Positions 51,301 through 60,972 are shown, counted from the first letter of the stretch. The stretch: 64,000 bases of DNA from Staphylococcus durrellii (GCF_015594545.1 NZ_JADIIO010000001.1:1302001-1366000), one strand, 5' to 3'. Notes: generated by a model from the letters alone, not told the origin. Numbers and translations: made by a program.

Positions 51301-51756
51301 GTAGAAAGAATAAAAAAGCATTTTGAAGAGCAATATATCAACGAAATGGCTCCAATAAAACAAAAACTCGAAAACCTACACGTCTTTATAACACCAGAAA
51401 TTGATGCAACATTTTTACGTTTAGATGAACCTTATTTAAGAGTTGATTATTATGAAATGTTAAACACGTTACCTAAATCTTTAACTAAGAAAAAATTAAT
51501 ACAACCTAACGTGCAACAACAAATTCAAGAAGAAATCACTGAAGAAACAATAAAACAATTACAACCAGAAATTGCAGATTTGAGAGAAGGCCTTAACCAT
51601 GTAGTTATAGATATGTCTGATAAAGTAAATGAAATAAACGCACAATTAGAACAAGAAATTCAATATCAAGTTCAAGAATTACTTTCATTTAAACTAGACG
51701 ATGATTTAATTAAATCTTTAAAAGCAACAAATAAGAACTTAACTAAAATTTTGTAA
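48316..51756 (+). CDS. Double dynamin-like GTPase (DynA-like)
   Basis: 1146 aa protein with two dynamin modules in one chain. The first P-loop GHFSAGKSTLINLL (residue about 50) comes with switch motif DTPGVDSNVS and VINQIDKH. The second P-loop GTFSAGKSSLINAL (about 595) comes with DSLGLHSN and VINAVDLAE. Each G domain is followed by long helical stalk regions. DynA of Bacillus mediates membrane fusion and protection from membrane stress; the same role here is inferred. It lies 23 nt before the exonuclease gene, as dynA-ypbR does beside ypcP. Confidence 0.9.
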   Translation: MGNTEQLDILYKLKKEVEKSSNDRLIHIINQVIKKVYLNQYTATFVGHFSAGKSTLINLLLEQNILPSSPVPTTSNTAVVSVDDEPGLIANLSNKQYTLLNSYDEVKQMNRQNVEVESIEIKFPSTKFNKGFTLQDTPGVDSNVSTHQSSTEQFMYTSNVIFYTVDYNHVQSALNFQFMKQLNQANVPIVFVINQIDKHNDEELQFDDFKQRVEKSVNEWDINLDAIFYVSKFEHPNNEINALSAYLIEKDKHREALEDYVERIVKFITEEQLSYIQNEIQDTLTKLDIEEEDFDQAYINFQQHQEVSEEAQLLNDSDKLYNFLHHKRKDILENAYIMTHDTRELIRNYLESLSKQFKVGGLFNKKKKALEIQEERLNLVIEHLQDKVNQQIRQPLREDMSFLTRFINSSEVNDAILNQHYVIEPSLITHLYKEQISISNQYVLTFCDEVLKAIQQFIKKDSDPLFKKAIQLSHAADINDEYQDDFNDYENFIALRNLRESLTTRNYRHYYIHIDDSLDRLIDRKEIMFELNQSVEQQKQVRKSQDQPTVAKEDQTSKIKQGLSLIEQIPLFEQTKQDISNTIKRMDNKIVKIGVFGTFSAGKSSLINALLGGNYLVSSPNPTTAAMTEISYGENSEITLKSEAQLLEELNNVYEVTGQSFNTIQAYVDSVSNKLKEQLEKNQLAFVNAIEKHYTDYRDKIASGLTHKIAKDEIKKWSAKDEYATFVNTVHLKLPLPWLEDKIIVDSLGLHSNNQRHTNETEKVLTSSDLILYVSYFNHAFTDNDKKFIEHMKDMNQLNSNQAFKMVINAVDLAETEEDLLAVYDYVRSALLQVNLDPAIYSVSSRASLKGNDGEMKSLRDDIEHFTVIESKYILQDQMHNQLQHISNAYEQMINEYETNKAQIEERTAKLRKYDNKNVIHSSLMQNVNNSTDNEVEDQLYHLVERLKIQLRDEVRSVFNSQMTKSSDFNEEKKKATKIYLDQIHQRLYLEQSLLVERIKKHFEEQYINEMAPIKQKLENLHVFITPEIDATFLRLDEPYLRVDYYEMLNTLPKSLTKKKLIQPNVQQQIQEEITEETIKQLQPEIADLREGLNHVVIDMSDKVNEINAQLEQEIQYQVQELLSFKLDDDLIKSLKATNKNLTKIL

Positions 51757-51779
51757 TAAAAGGAAAGAAGGCTATTATA

Positions 51780-52661
51780 ATGTCTAATAAAGTTTTACTC
51801 GTCGATGGCATGGCTTTGCTATTTCGTCACTTTTATGCGACAAGCTTAAACAATCAATTTATGAAAAATTCACAAGGTATGCCTACAAATGGTGTACAAG
51901 GTTTTGTGCGTCATGTATTTACAGCTTTAAAAGAAATTAAACCAACTCACGTTGCCGTTTGTTGGGATATGGGGCAACAAACTTTTCGTAATGAGATGTT
52001 TGAAGGTTATAAACAAAATAGACCTGCGCCACCAGAAGAACTAATTCCACAATTTGATTTTGTGAAAGAAATCTCAGATCAATTTGGTTTTGTTAACATC
52101 GGAGTAACAAATTACGAAGCGGATGACGTAATAGGAACGTTAGCACATCACTTATCAGATGATAATAAAATTTATATAATCACTGGTGACAGGGATATTT
52201 TACAATGCATAAATTCAAATGTTGAAATATGGCTAACAAAAAAAGGATTTAATATATATAACCGTTATACTTTAGACCGCTTCTTAGACGAGTATGGTGT
52301 AGAACCAAAACAATTAATAGACATTAAAGCCTTTATGGGAGATAGTGCAGATGGTTATCCCGGGGTTAAAGGTATCGGAGAAAAAACAGCTATTAAGTTA
52401 ATTCAACAATATGGCTCAGTAGAAAATGTAATTGCGGCTACGAACGAGTTAACAGCTGGACAGCAAAAGAAAATAACTGCTGATTTAGATAATTTAAAAA
52501 CATCAAAAACATTAGCACAAATTCATACTGAAGTTCCATTAAACATTGCTCAATTACTGCCAGAGATGCAATTTGGTACTTCACTAACAAATGCTTTAGA
52601 TGTGTGTAAAGAACATGAATTGTATGTTTCAGGTAAATATTTGGCAACACATTTCAAATAA
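51780..52661 (+). CDS. 5'-3' exonuclease, Pol I N-domain family (YpcP/ExoR-like)
   Basis: 293 aa stand-alone homologue of the DNA polymerase I 5' nuclease domain. Metal ligands lie in LLVDGMALLFR, NYEADDVIGTLA and TGDRDILQC. The helix-3-turn-helix DNA-binding segment is MGDSADGYPGVKGIGEKTA. Expected to remove RNA primers or flaps. It has a strong AAAGGAAAGAAGG site and shares its terminator with the convergent RNase H-like gene. Confidence 0.92.
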   Translation: MSNKVLLVDGMALLFRHFYATSLNNQFMKNSQGMPTNGVQGFVRHVFTALKEIKPTHVAVCWDMGQQTFRNEMFEGYKQNRPAPPEELIPQFDFVKEISDQFGFVNIGVTNYEADDVIGTLAHHLSDDNKIYIITGDRDILQCINSNVEIWLTKKGFNIYNRYTLDRFLDEYGVEPKQLIDIKAFMGDSADGYPGVKGIGEKTAIKLIQQYGSVENVIAATNELTAGQQKKITADLDNLKTSKTLAQIHTEVPLNIAQLLPEMQFGTSLTNALDVCKEHELYVSGKYLATHFK

Positions 52662-52663
52662 AC

Positions 52664-52709
52664 AAAAAGAAGCAGAAGGACTTATATCGTCTTTACTGCT
52701 TCTTTTTTT
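52664..52709. terminator. Bidirectional terminator overlapping the RNase H-like gene end
   Basis: Stem AAAGAAGCAG / CTGCTTCTTT continued by AAGGAC / GTCTTT, with A and T runs on the two sides. The RNase H-like stop (52693-52695, - strand) lies within the right arm. Confidence 0.88.
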
Positions 52710-53100
52710 GTTGTGTATATTTATATAGGGCTTGCTGTGCATAATGATTTGCTTCTTTATTTTGATTACGTGGTACCCATTTAACAAACATTAATGCAAA
52801 ATTATCAGAGAGTCTTAATATGTTATCTAAATAAGCCTTAAATTTAACATTTTTTACTTTTTCATCATTAATACAATCTTCAATTAACTTTGAATCTGTA
52901 TACACTAACGCATTTGCAACATTTAAATTAATTGCACATTGTAATGCAAATTCAAATGCAGCCCATTCGGCACTATGATTATCTAATACGCCTAAGTCAT
53001 TTTTAAAAATATAGCGTTCTTCTTCTGTTATGATAACAACCGCACAGCTACTTAAACCAGGATTGCCACTTGTTGCTGCATCGAAAAAAATTTTAGCCAC
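52693..53100 (-). CDS. RNase H-like protein (YpeP-type)
   Basis: 135 aa, RNase HI fold. The start is GTG at 53100 after AAGAGGTG. Active-site acidic positions are visible in FFDAATSGNPG, SAEWAAFEFAL (Glu) and VYTDSKLIED (Asp). The last motif reads NKEANHYAQQAL where classical RNase HI has Asp (AD-x-LA), so the fourth carboxylate is replaced by Asn. It could still be active, since this residue is the least critical, or be an attenuated paralogue. Its C-terminal codons lie in the shared terminator. Confidence 0.83.
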   Translation of the reverse strand: MAKIFFDAATSGNPGLSSCAVVIITEEERYIFKNDLGVLDNHSAEWAAFEFALQCAINLNVANALVYTDSKLIEDCINDEKVKNVKFKAYLDNILRLSDNFALMFVKWVPRNQNKEANHYAQQALYKYTQQKKKQ

Positions 53101-53274
53101 TATTTACACCTCTTAACTTAGATTAACTTAATTGTAGCAAATTACTGATAACCATAATAATTAACTCGCACTATTATGCATCCGGTATATTACAATTCAC
53201 TATGTCTCACGTTAAATTATGATACCGTAAAGTGAAAATTGTATTAACTAAATTTAACCGAGAAGGAAATTGTT

Positions 53275-53845
53275 ATGAAAAATTTATTTATTGTTCACGC
53301 TTATAGGCCAATACTGTAAGCTATTGATTACAATGCTTAAAATCAACAATGTTACAATACGATTATTCAGCGGAAATTTTAGAACTACCAAATTCAAATC
53401 AACCGGAATGTCAACAATGGACTCAAAACCTAGATGATTATTTAGATGGTAAATTAACTAATGAAACAGTTATAGTTGCTCATAGTCTAGCGGCATTACA
53501 TTATTAGACTATTTATCGCGTAAAACGTCTCGCATAACTATCAAAGTGTTATTTCTCATCTCCGGGTTTAATGAACACTTATCAAATTTGCTAGAATTAG
53601 ACAACTTGATTTCATAGACTAACATTGCAGTAGATAATATACTCGCACAGAAAATTAGTGTAATAGGCGCAACGGCAAATCTAATCGTTAGTATAAAGGC
53701 AATTCAAAGATTATCAATATCATTAGCCATCTATACTATATTAGTTCCGCATAAAGGACACTTTTTAGATAGTGAAGGTTATACAACATTCGAATTATTA
53801 CTACGGCAAATCACAAAACTATTATATAAAAAAGAGATTGAATAA
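53275..53845 (+). pseudogene. Broken RBBP9/YdeN-type alpha/beta hydrolase
   Basis: Reads as a serine hydrolase of the RBBP9 (DUF1816-like, YdeN) type once frames are stitched. ATG at 53275 (after AGAAGGAAA) gives KNLFIVHAYRP, then a stop. A second frame gives LQYDYSAEILELPNSNQPE and TVIVAHSLAALHY with the nucleophile Ser, then a stop. A third gives LDYLSRKTSRITIKVLFLISGF, an in-frame TAG, then VPHKGHFLDSEGYTTFELL with the catalytic His. At least two frameshifts and an internal stop are needed. HGY has become HAY and the GG after HSL is lost, so decay looks genuine rather than a sequencing slip. Confidence 0.85.
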
Positions 53846-53860
53846 ATTCAATCTCTTCTC
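53830..53860. terminator. Bidirectional terminator between the pseudogene and the transporter gene
   Basis: Stem AAGAGATTGAA / TTCAATCTCTT with A residues before it and T-rich sequence after, lying between convergent units. Confidence 0.75.
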
Positions 53861-53864
53861 AGAG

Positions 53865-54572
53865 TTAATAACCCTCATCTTTACTTGTAATTTTACCTTT
53901 ACGGTACATTGATTTTGCAATATAACCAAAAGGAACGTTAAATATAGTAGATAAAAGTTTCAACACATATGTCGTAATAAAAATTTCAAATACCGCTGCG
54001 TTTGGCATTGTTCCTGCGAAGGCGATTAATACAAAAAGCGCAGTATCTATAATATTACTAAATAATGTACTACCGTATGCTCTTATGATAAAAGTTTTAT
54101 CAGAACTAAATACTTTTTTTATCAGAGAAAATATCATAACGTCAAGATGTTGACCAATAATATAAGCAATGATAGATCCTAATGCAATTCTTGGCACTAC
54201 ATTAAAAATTGTTTCCAAGGCGTGTTGAGATGTATCTACTGGAGAAGGGGTAAAGTGTAGCGATAATTGCATAACGATTATCATAACTAACGTCGAACTA
54301 AAACCTAACCATACAGCTCTCTTTGCTACTTTGCGTCCATAAATATCATTAAGAATATCTGTCGCCAAATAAATCGACGCGAACATCACATTACCTAAAG
54401 TTGCAGAAATTGAAAATAAATCTATAGTTTTAATTACTTGTATATTAGCTATTATGGTTCCCATTGCTACCCATGCAATTAAACCATGCTTTCCAAACAT
54501 TCTATACATTATAACTAATAATACAAAAGTCACTAAAAAGGTAAAGACACCAAATAACTCGTTAAAAAACAT
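53865..54572 (-). CDS. Queuosine precursor transporter (YhhQ / Vut_1 family)
   Basis: 235 aa, about six transmembrane helices. The start is the ATG at 54572 after AGGAGG; 30 upstream codons in frame run through the riboswitch and are not coding. Family motifs include the ATDILNDIYGRKVAKRAVWLG loop and the C-terminal YVLKLLSTIFNVPFGYIAK. YhhQ proteins import queuosine precursors such as preQ0/preQ1. The preQ1-type riboswitch directly upstream strongly supports this role. Confidence 0.92.
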   Translation of the reverse strand: MFFNELFGVFTFLVTFVLLVIMYRMFGKHGLIAWVAMGTIIANIQVIKTIDLFSISATLGNVMFASIYLATDILNDIYGRKVAKRAVWLGFSSTLVMIIVMQLSLHFTPSPVDTSQHALETIFNVVPRIALGSIIAYIIGQHLDVMIFSLIKKVFSSDKTFIIRAYGSTLFSNIIDTALFVLIAFAGTMPNAAVFEIFITTYVLKLLSTIFNVPFGYIAKSMYRKGKITSKDEGY

Positions 54573-54578
54573 TATAAC

Positions 54579-54620
54579 TCCTCCTAAATTTTGATTAAGC
54601 GGGTGTTTAGAAACCGCAAA
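54579..54620 (-). promoter_or_regulatory. preQ1-I-type riboswitch in the transporter leader
   Basis: On the - strand, reading from 54617: GCGG, then TTTCTAAACAC, then CCGC, then TTAATCAAAA, then TTTAGGAGG. P1 is GCGG/CCGC. The loop segment CTAAA pairs perfectly with TTTAG to make the P2 pseudoknot, and TTTAG abuts the Shine-Dalgarno GGAGG. The GG-TTTCTA-CACCC core and A-rich tail follow the class I aptamer. Ligand-stabilised P2 would hide the ribosome-binding site, giving translational OFF control. Confidence 0.85.
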
Positions 54621-54633
54621 ACGCAACTCATTA

Positions 54634-54662
54634 ATTTTAATAGATTGCCTTATAAATTGCAA
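54634..54662 (-). promoter_or_regulatory. Promoter of the riboswitch-transporter transcript
   Basis: On the - strand, -35 TTGCAA (54662-54657), 17-bp spacer, -10 TAAAAT (54639-54634). Transcription would begin near 54627, about ten nucleotides before the aptamer. Confidence 0.6.
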
Positions 54663-54864
54663 TATCGTAAAAATTTAAACAACTTATATTAACCTTTTAC
54701 AATGTACAACCTTTTGCATTCAACATTCTAACTTACAAATGCTATAATGTGATTAATTGCTTGTTTTGAACTAATAAAGAATTATTAGTTATATAAATAG
54801 CTACACATAAAACTTATGTACAAATACTATAAAGTATTATTTAAATATAGGAGTGTGAATAGCA

Positions 54865-55050
54865 ATTCTAACTTATTCTGAAAAAGAAGCTATTGTGGCA
54901 ATTGATAATTTAATGAATACTTATTGCCATCAATGTATGCTCAAAACTCATAATAGAAAAATACACGGAAAGACTTATGCCCATCATTTTTGTATTAATG
55001 ATTGCTCTATAGGCAAACAAATTAAACAAATCGGGAATAATTTACAATAA
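54865..55050 (+). CDS. Small zinc-finger protein with apparent AUU start
   Basis: A 61-codon ORF with a clear zinc-binding pattern: TYCHQCMLK (CxxC), YAHHFC and [13 protein letters not shown], the C2-H-C-x4-C arrangement of the zf-C2HCIx2C family of short Firmicutes proteins. There is no in-frame ATG, GTG or TTG before the domain. A TGA at 54856-54858 is followed by ATA GCA ATT CTA ACT TAT. AGGAG at 54849-54853 points to ATT at 54865 as start. It lies 13 nt before cvfC, whose ribosome-binding site follows its stop. Either a rare AUU start or recent start loss; function unknown. Confidence 0.7.
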   Translation: MLTYSEKEAIVAIDNLMNTYCHQCMLKTHNRKIHGKTYAHHFCINDCSIGKQIKQIGNNLQ

Positions 55051-55063
55051 GGAGGTAACATTT

Positions 55064-56182
55064 ATGGAAATTGTACGAGTAGAACCCACACCAAGTCCAA
55101 ATACAATGAAAATAGTGTTAAGCGAAAAAAGAGAAGATAATAAATCAAATACTTATACAGCTGTAAAAGAAGGGCAACCTCAATTTATTAATGATTTGTT
55201 AGCATTAGATGACGTTAAATCTATTTTTCACGTTATGGACTTTCTAGCAGTAGATAAACAACCTAGGGCAGATTGGGAAGAAATTTTACCACAAATCACC
55301 ACTACATTAAACGATGAGTTAAATGAATCCCAAGAAGCAATACCAGACGAACACTTTGGTGAAATACAAGCAGAAGTATTAATGTTTAAAGGAATTCCTT
55401 ATCAGATTAAACTTTCTAATAACGATGAAGAAAAACGTAAACAACTACCAGAAATATATGTTGATAGCATGCTTGCAGCTCAAAAGGAAAACGATAACGT
55501 TGTATTCTTAAGAAAATGGGAAGACTTTGGCATAAGATATGGAGAATTTGATGATATTATGGCTGAGATTAGTGACGAGATAACAGCGTTATATCCAAAA
55601 GAACAATTAGATAAATTAGTAAGTGACGCCCAAGCTACTAATATCGTTGTACCTGAAAAAACATATATACACGTGACATTAGAGGAATATAACAGTGCTG
55701 AAAAGTGGAAAGATAGATTACGTATGTTGAAACAATTTCCAACACCAACATTAGAAGATTTACCATTGCTTGGTAGCGTATTAAGTGATGAGGAAAAAGC
55801 ACCACTACGTCGTGAAGCCGTAGTACTTTTAGGTATGCTAGAAGACGAACAAGTGTTACCTTATCTATATAAAGGTTTAAATGACAAAAGTCCTGCTGTT
55901 AGAAGAACAGCTGGAGACTGTCTGAGTGACTTAGGATTTAAACAAGCATTACCAGAAATGGAAAAAGCGTTAGACGATCCACAAAAAATCGTAAGATGGC
56001 GAGCGGCTATGTTTTTATTTGACGAAGGTGGCCCAGAGCAATTAGATAGTTTAAAAGCACATATGGATGACGATGCATATGAAGTTAAATTACAAATTGA
56101 AATGGCAGTCTCACGTATTGAAAATGGTGACGAAGCTTTAGGCTCAGTTTGGAAACAAATTGCCAACAGAAATAATAAATAA
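55064..56182 (+). CDS. cvfC: Conserved virulence factor C homologue (HEAT-repeat protein)
   Basis: 372 aa. The N-terminus ([19 protein letters not shown]) is a Nfu N-terminal-like scaffold domain. The C-terminal half has HEAT repeats such as [28 protein letters not shown]. CvfC was named from S. aureus virulence screens; its molecular role is unresolved, though the Nfu-N domain hints at iron-sulfur or redox work. AAGGAGG precedes the ATG. brxA follows after 35 nt, so the two are probably one unit. Confidence 0.88.
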   Translation: MEIVRVEPTPSPNTMKIVLSEKREDNKSNTYTAVKEGQPQFINDLLALDDVKSIFHVMDFLAVDKQPRADWEEILPQITTTLNDELNESQEAIPDEHFGEIQAEVLMFKGIPYQIKLSNNDEEKRKQLPEIYVDSMLAAQKENDNVVFLRKWEDFGIRYGEFDDIMAEISDEITALYPKEQLDKLVSDAQATNIVVPEKTYIHVTLEEYNSAEKWKDRLRMLKQFPTPTLEDLPLLGSVLSDEEKAPLRREAVVLLGMLEDEQVLPYLYKGLNDKSPAVRRTAGDCLSDLGFKQALPEMEKALDDPQKIVRWRAAMFLFDEGGPEQLDSLKAHMDDDAYEVKLQIEMAVSRIENGDEALGSVWKQIANRNNK

Positions 56183-56217
56183 CACAAATCATTATTTAAA
56201 CTTAGGAGTGTATTAAT

Positions 56218-56655
56218 ATGAACGCTTATGAAGCATATATGAATGAATTAGCGACACAAATGCGTGAAGAATTAACTTCACATGACTTTGTGAGTTTGGA
56301 AACACCAGATGCAGTTAAAGCACATATGAACAATGTATCAAATGAAGAGACGACTTTTGTAGTTATAAATTCTACATGTGGTTGTGCTGCTGGTTTAGCA
56401 CGACCTGCTGCTGTTACAGTTGCTGAACAAAATGACAGTAAACCACAACATAAAGTTACTGTATTTGCCGGGCAAGATAAAGAAGCTACACAAGAAATGA
56501 GAGATTATATTCAACAAGTACCTTCAAGTCCATCATACGCGTTGTTTAAAGGATCTGAACTTAAGCATTTTATTCCTAGAGAACATATCGAAGGACGCGA
56601 CATCCAAGATATTTGTATGGATATTAAAGATGCATTTGACGAACATTGTTCGTAA
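56218..56655 (+). CDS. brxA: Bacilliredoxin BrxA (YphP)
   Basis: Thioredoxin-fold protein that removes bacillithiol from S-bacillithiolated proteins. 145 aa. The active site is the unusual CGC in [14 protein letters not shown], diagnostic for the BrxA/BrxB family. TTAGGAGTG precedes the ATG. Position between cvfC and thyA matches brxA (yphP) rather than brxB in S. aureus. Works with Bdr and BshA, both also encoded in this window. Confidence 0.94.
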   Translation: MNAYEAYMNELATQMREELTSHDFVSLETPDAVKAHMNNVSNEETTFVVINSTCGCAAGLARPAAVTVAEQNDSKPQHKVTVFAGQDKEATQEMRDYIQQVPSSPSYALFKGSELKHFIPREHIEGRDIQDICMDIKDAFDEHCS

Positions 56656-56689
56656 TATCAATAAAAATTAACAAATTTTTTAATTTTTC

Positions 56690-56722
56690 GCGATTGGCAA
56701 GTATAGTCAATCGCATTTTCTA
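56690..56722 (+). terminator. Terminator after brxA
   Basis: Stem GCGATTGGC / GTCAATCGC (one G-T pair) with a 7-nt loop followed by ATTTTCT; the T tract is modest. Confidence 0.65.
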
Positions 56723-56803
56723 TATATAATTACTTTAAATCAATGCCAATATGCAATATTATTAATATTAAGTAGCTTATTATTGAGAGGAGCGTGTATT
56801 TTA

Positions 56804-58284
<1,481 letters not shown>

Positions 58285-58287
58285 CCT

Positions 58288-59127
58288 ATGGCAGAATTAA
58301 AAATAGTTACAGATTCTACCTCTGATTTATCAAAACAATATCTTCAAGACAATGATATACATGTCGTACCACTAAATCTAACGATAGATGGCGAACCTTA
58401 TATTGATCAAGTTGATATCACTTCTGAACAATTTATAGAAAAAATAGAGGCTGATGCTGATGTTAAAACAAGCCAGCCTCCAATTGGTAAATTTATCGAA
58501 TTATATGACAAACTTGGTGCAGATGGCTCAGAAATCATAAGTATTCATATGACTTCTGGTTTGAGTGGTACATACCAAACTGCCGTCCAAGCGAGTCATA
58601 TGACAGAGAGTAAAGTTACTGTTATAGATTCTAAATCTATTTCCTTTGGTCTTGGATATCAAATCAAACAAATAGTCGAATTGAAACAGCAACACTTAGC
58701 AGTTGAAGACATTGAAAAACAAATTATTGAGTTGCAAAAAAATATCCAACTTTACGTTGTAATCGGTCAATTACACCAACTTATTAAAGGAGGTCGTATC
58801 AGCAAAACAAAAGGTTTGATTGGTAATATGATTAAAATCAAACCAGTTGGCACTTTAATAGATGGCAAAATTGAACTTGTGCACAATTCACGTACACAGA
58901 ATTCAAGCATTCAATTCTTAAAAAAAGAGGTCGCTGCTTTTATTGAAAATCATAATATTAGAGCTATAGGTATTGCTCATGCTAATATTATGGGCTTTGT
59001 TGATAAAATCAAAAAGCATTTTTCAGAAGAATTTGATTTCACTGATTTTGATGTAAACACAACAACGCCTATTATTTCTACTCATACAGGACAAGGCGCC
59101 ATAGGATTAGTCGTATTAAAATCTTAA
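58288..59127 (+). CDS. fakB2: DegV-family fatty-acid-binding protein (FakB2-like)
   Basis: 279 aa EDD/DegV fold. FakB proteins hold a fatty acid while the FakA kinase phosphorylates it, feeding exogenous fatty acids into phospholipid synthesis. N-terminal [29 protein letters not shown] and [13 protein letters not shown] are family signatures. The position right after the thyA-folA pair matches FakB2 of S. aureus; ligand preference is inferred. AAGGAGGTT precedes the ATG, 3 nt after folA. Confidence 0.85.
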   Translation: MAELKIVTDSTSDLSKQYLQDNDIHVVPLNLTIDGEPYIDQVDITSEQFIEKIEADADVKTSQPPIGKFIELYDKLGADGSEIISIHMTSGLSGTYQTAVQASHMTESKVTVIDSKSISFGLGYQIKQIVELKQQHLAVEDIEKQIIELQKNIQLYVVIGQLHQLIKGGRISKTKGLIGNMIKIKPVGTLIDGKIELVHNSRTQNSSIQFLKKEVAAFIENHNIRAIGIAHANIMGFVDKIKKHFSEEFDFTDFDVNTTTPIISTHTGQGAIGLVVLKS

Positions 59128-59227
59128 AAATAAATTCATTACATCGTTACATTTTCAAACAGTTTAATAGCAAAACATTTAATTTATTGTTAATTTTATG
59201 ACAAGATATAATTTTAGGAGGCTTATT

Positions 59228-59755
59228 ATGGCATATGCAACTTTAGCAGGAGGGTGTTTTTGGTGTTTAGTTAAACCATTTACATCTTATCCAGGTATAC
59301 AAGACGTAGTCTCAGGTTACAGCGGTGGAGACATTGATAATCCTACCTATGAACAAGTTAGTACCAACCAAACTGGACATGTGGAAGCTGTTCAAGTCAC
59401 TTACGACCCTGAAATAACTTCCTTCGAAAATATTTTAGATATTTATTTCAAAACTTTTGATCCTACAGATAATTCAGGTCAATTTTTTGACCGTGGTGAG
59501 CATTATGAACCGGCAATTTTTTATCATGATGAAAATCAAAAAAAAGCTGCTGAGCATAAAATTCAACAATTAAATGAACAACAAATTTTTAATAAACCTG
59601 TTATCACACCAATAAAGCCTTACAAAAACTTTTATCCAGCAGAGGAATACCATCAAGATTACTTCAAAAAGAACCCGTTACACTATGAACAATATCAACG
59701 TGGTTCAGGTAGAAAAGCGTTTATTGAAAAGCATTGGGGGGAACAACATGATTAA
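59228..59755 (+). CDS. msrA: Peptide methionine sulfoxide reductase A
   Basis: Reduces methionine-S-sulfoxide in proteins. 175 aa from the ATG at 59228, preceded by AGGAGG; ten upstream codons in frame lack a site. The catalytic Cys is in GGCFWCLVKPF, with GYSGGDIDNPTYEQV and GHVEAVQV following. No extra resolving Cys is evident beyond CFWC. It overlaps msrB by 8 nt. Confidence 0.95.
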   Translation: MAYATLAGGCFWCLVKPFTSYPGIQDVVSGYSGGDIDNPTYEQVSTNQTGHVEAVQVTYDPEITSFENILDIYFKTFDPTDNSGQFFDRGEHYEPAIFYHDENQKKAAEHKIQQLNEQQIFNKPVITPIKPYKNFYPAEEYHQDYFKKNPLHYEQYQRGSGRKAFIEKHWGEQHD

Positions 59756-60176
59756 GAAAAATAAAGATGAATTAACCGAAATGGAATATTTAGTAACACA
59801 AGAAGACGGTACAGAACCGCCATTTCAAAATGACTATTGGAATCATTTTGACAAAGGTATATATGTAGATAAGCTATCAGGCAAACCATTATTTACTTCT
59901 GAAGAGAAATTCGAATCAGATTGTGGCTGGCCAAGTTTTTCAAAAGCTTTAAATGATGAAGAAGTGATCGAATTGGTCGATAAATCAATGGGCATGATTA
60001 GAACTGAAGTTAGATCTGAAGACTCAAATAGTCATTTAGGTCATGTATTTAATGATGGACCTAAAGAGTCTGGTGGTTTACGTTACTGCATTAATTCTGC
60101 GGCAGTACAATTTATCCCTTACGATAAATTAGAAGAACTAGGCTATGGTGATTTGATACCACATTTCAATAATTAA
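59748..60176 (+). CDS. msrB: Peptide methionine sulfoxide reductase B
   Basis: Reduces methionine-R-sulfoxide. 142 aa from the ATG at 59748, with TTGGGGGG upstream; the longer frame starting inside msrA is discounted. Conserved [29 protein letters not shown] and catalytic Cys in RYCINSAA. Only the CGWPS cysteine is seen near the N-terminal motif, so the zinc-binding CxxC pairs of some MsrB proteins are absent, as in S. aureus. Confidence 0.95.
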   Translation: MIKKNKDELTEMEYLVTQEDGTEPPFQNDYWNHFDKGIYVDKLSGKPLFTSEEKFESDCGWPSFSKALNDEEVIELVDKSMGMIRTEVRSEDSNSHLGHVFNDGPKESGGLRYCINSAAVQFIPYDKLEELGYGDLIPHFNN

Positions 60177-60190
60177 GGAGCGGATTTAGT

Positions 60191-60691
60191 ATGTTTAAAA
60201 AATTATTTGGTAAAGGGCAAGAAGCGAATAAAGAAATAGAAATTTATGCACCAATCACAGGTGAATATGTAAAAATAGACGATATTCCAGACCCAGTTTT
60301 TGCTCAAAAAATGATGGGCGAAGGATTCGGTATTAAACCAAATGAAGGAGAAGTAGTTTCTCCAATTGAAGGTAAGATCGACAATGTATTCCCAACCAAA
60401 CATGCGATTGGCTTAAAAGCCACAAACGGTTTGGAATTGTTAGTTCATATCGGTTTAGATACAGTACAATTAGATGGTGAAGGTTTTGAAATCTTAGTTG
60501 AAAGTGGAGACACTGTAAATGTAGGTGACCCTATCTTAAAATTTGATAAAGACTTTATTCAAAACAATGCTAAATCTACAACATCGCCAATAATTATTAC
60601 GAATTCAGATCAAACAGCCACAGTTAATTTTGTAGAAGCTAAAGACGTTGTAAAAGGCGAAACAAAAATTGTAGATGTGACTATGAAATAA
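60191..60691 (+). CDS. crr: PTS glucose-type EIIA component (Crr-like)
   Basis: Soluble EIIA domain of the glucose PTS family, 166 aa, which passes phosphate from HPr to a sugar EIIB. The phosphorylated His is in [14 protein letters not shown], preceded by the second active-site His in [13 protein letters not shown]. It has AAGGAGCGG upstream. No EIIBC gene is nearby, so it acts in trans; which sugar permease it serves cannot be told. The final A of its stop codon starts the next gene (TAATG). Confidence 0.92.
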   Translation: MFKKLFGKGQEANKEIEIYAPITGEYVKIDDIPDPVFAQKMMGEGFGIKPNEGEVVSPIEGKIDNVFPTKHAIGLKATNGLELLVHIGLDTVQLDGEGFEILVESGDTVNVGDPILKFDKDFIQNNAKSTTSPIIITNSDQTATVNFVEAKDVVKGETKIVDVTMK

Positions 60692-60912
60692 TGAAAAACT
60701 ATTCATTCTATCAATTTGCTTTAACGGTCAGAGGACGTAAAAATGATAAAGGCGAATTAGCAGAAGAAATTTTTGATGATTTGTCCTTTCCTAAACACGA
60801 AAAAGACTTCAATTTACTTTCTGAATATATTGAAACACATGGTGACTTTACTGTATCCATGTCTGTCTTTGATGATCTATACGATGAATATTTAGAATGG
60901 TTAAAGTTCTAG
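60691..60912 (+). CDS. YozE family protein (UPF0346)
   Basis: 73 aa acidic helical protein. The YozE/SAM-like family signature is [14 protein letters not shown] followed by [15 protein letters not shown] and YLEWLKF. The start overlaps the crr stop by 1 nt, implying coupled translation. Function unknown in all organisms as far as I know. Confidence 0.88.
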   Translation: MKNYSFYQFALTVRGRKNDKGELAEEIFDDLSFPKHEKDFNLLSEYIETHGDFTVSMSVFDDLYDEYLEWLKF

Positions 60913-60972
60913 ATAGCGATATTATTTGAGATTTACATTATATTTATATTATTATATTACAGTAGAATAATT

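Noticed and set aside
53865-54662. Longer 265-codon version of the transporter
   Set aside because: The extra N-terminal codons run through the riboswitch aptamer; the AGGAGG site fixes the start at 54572.
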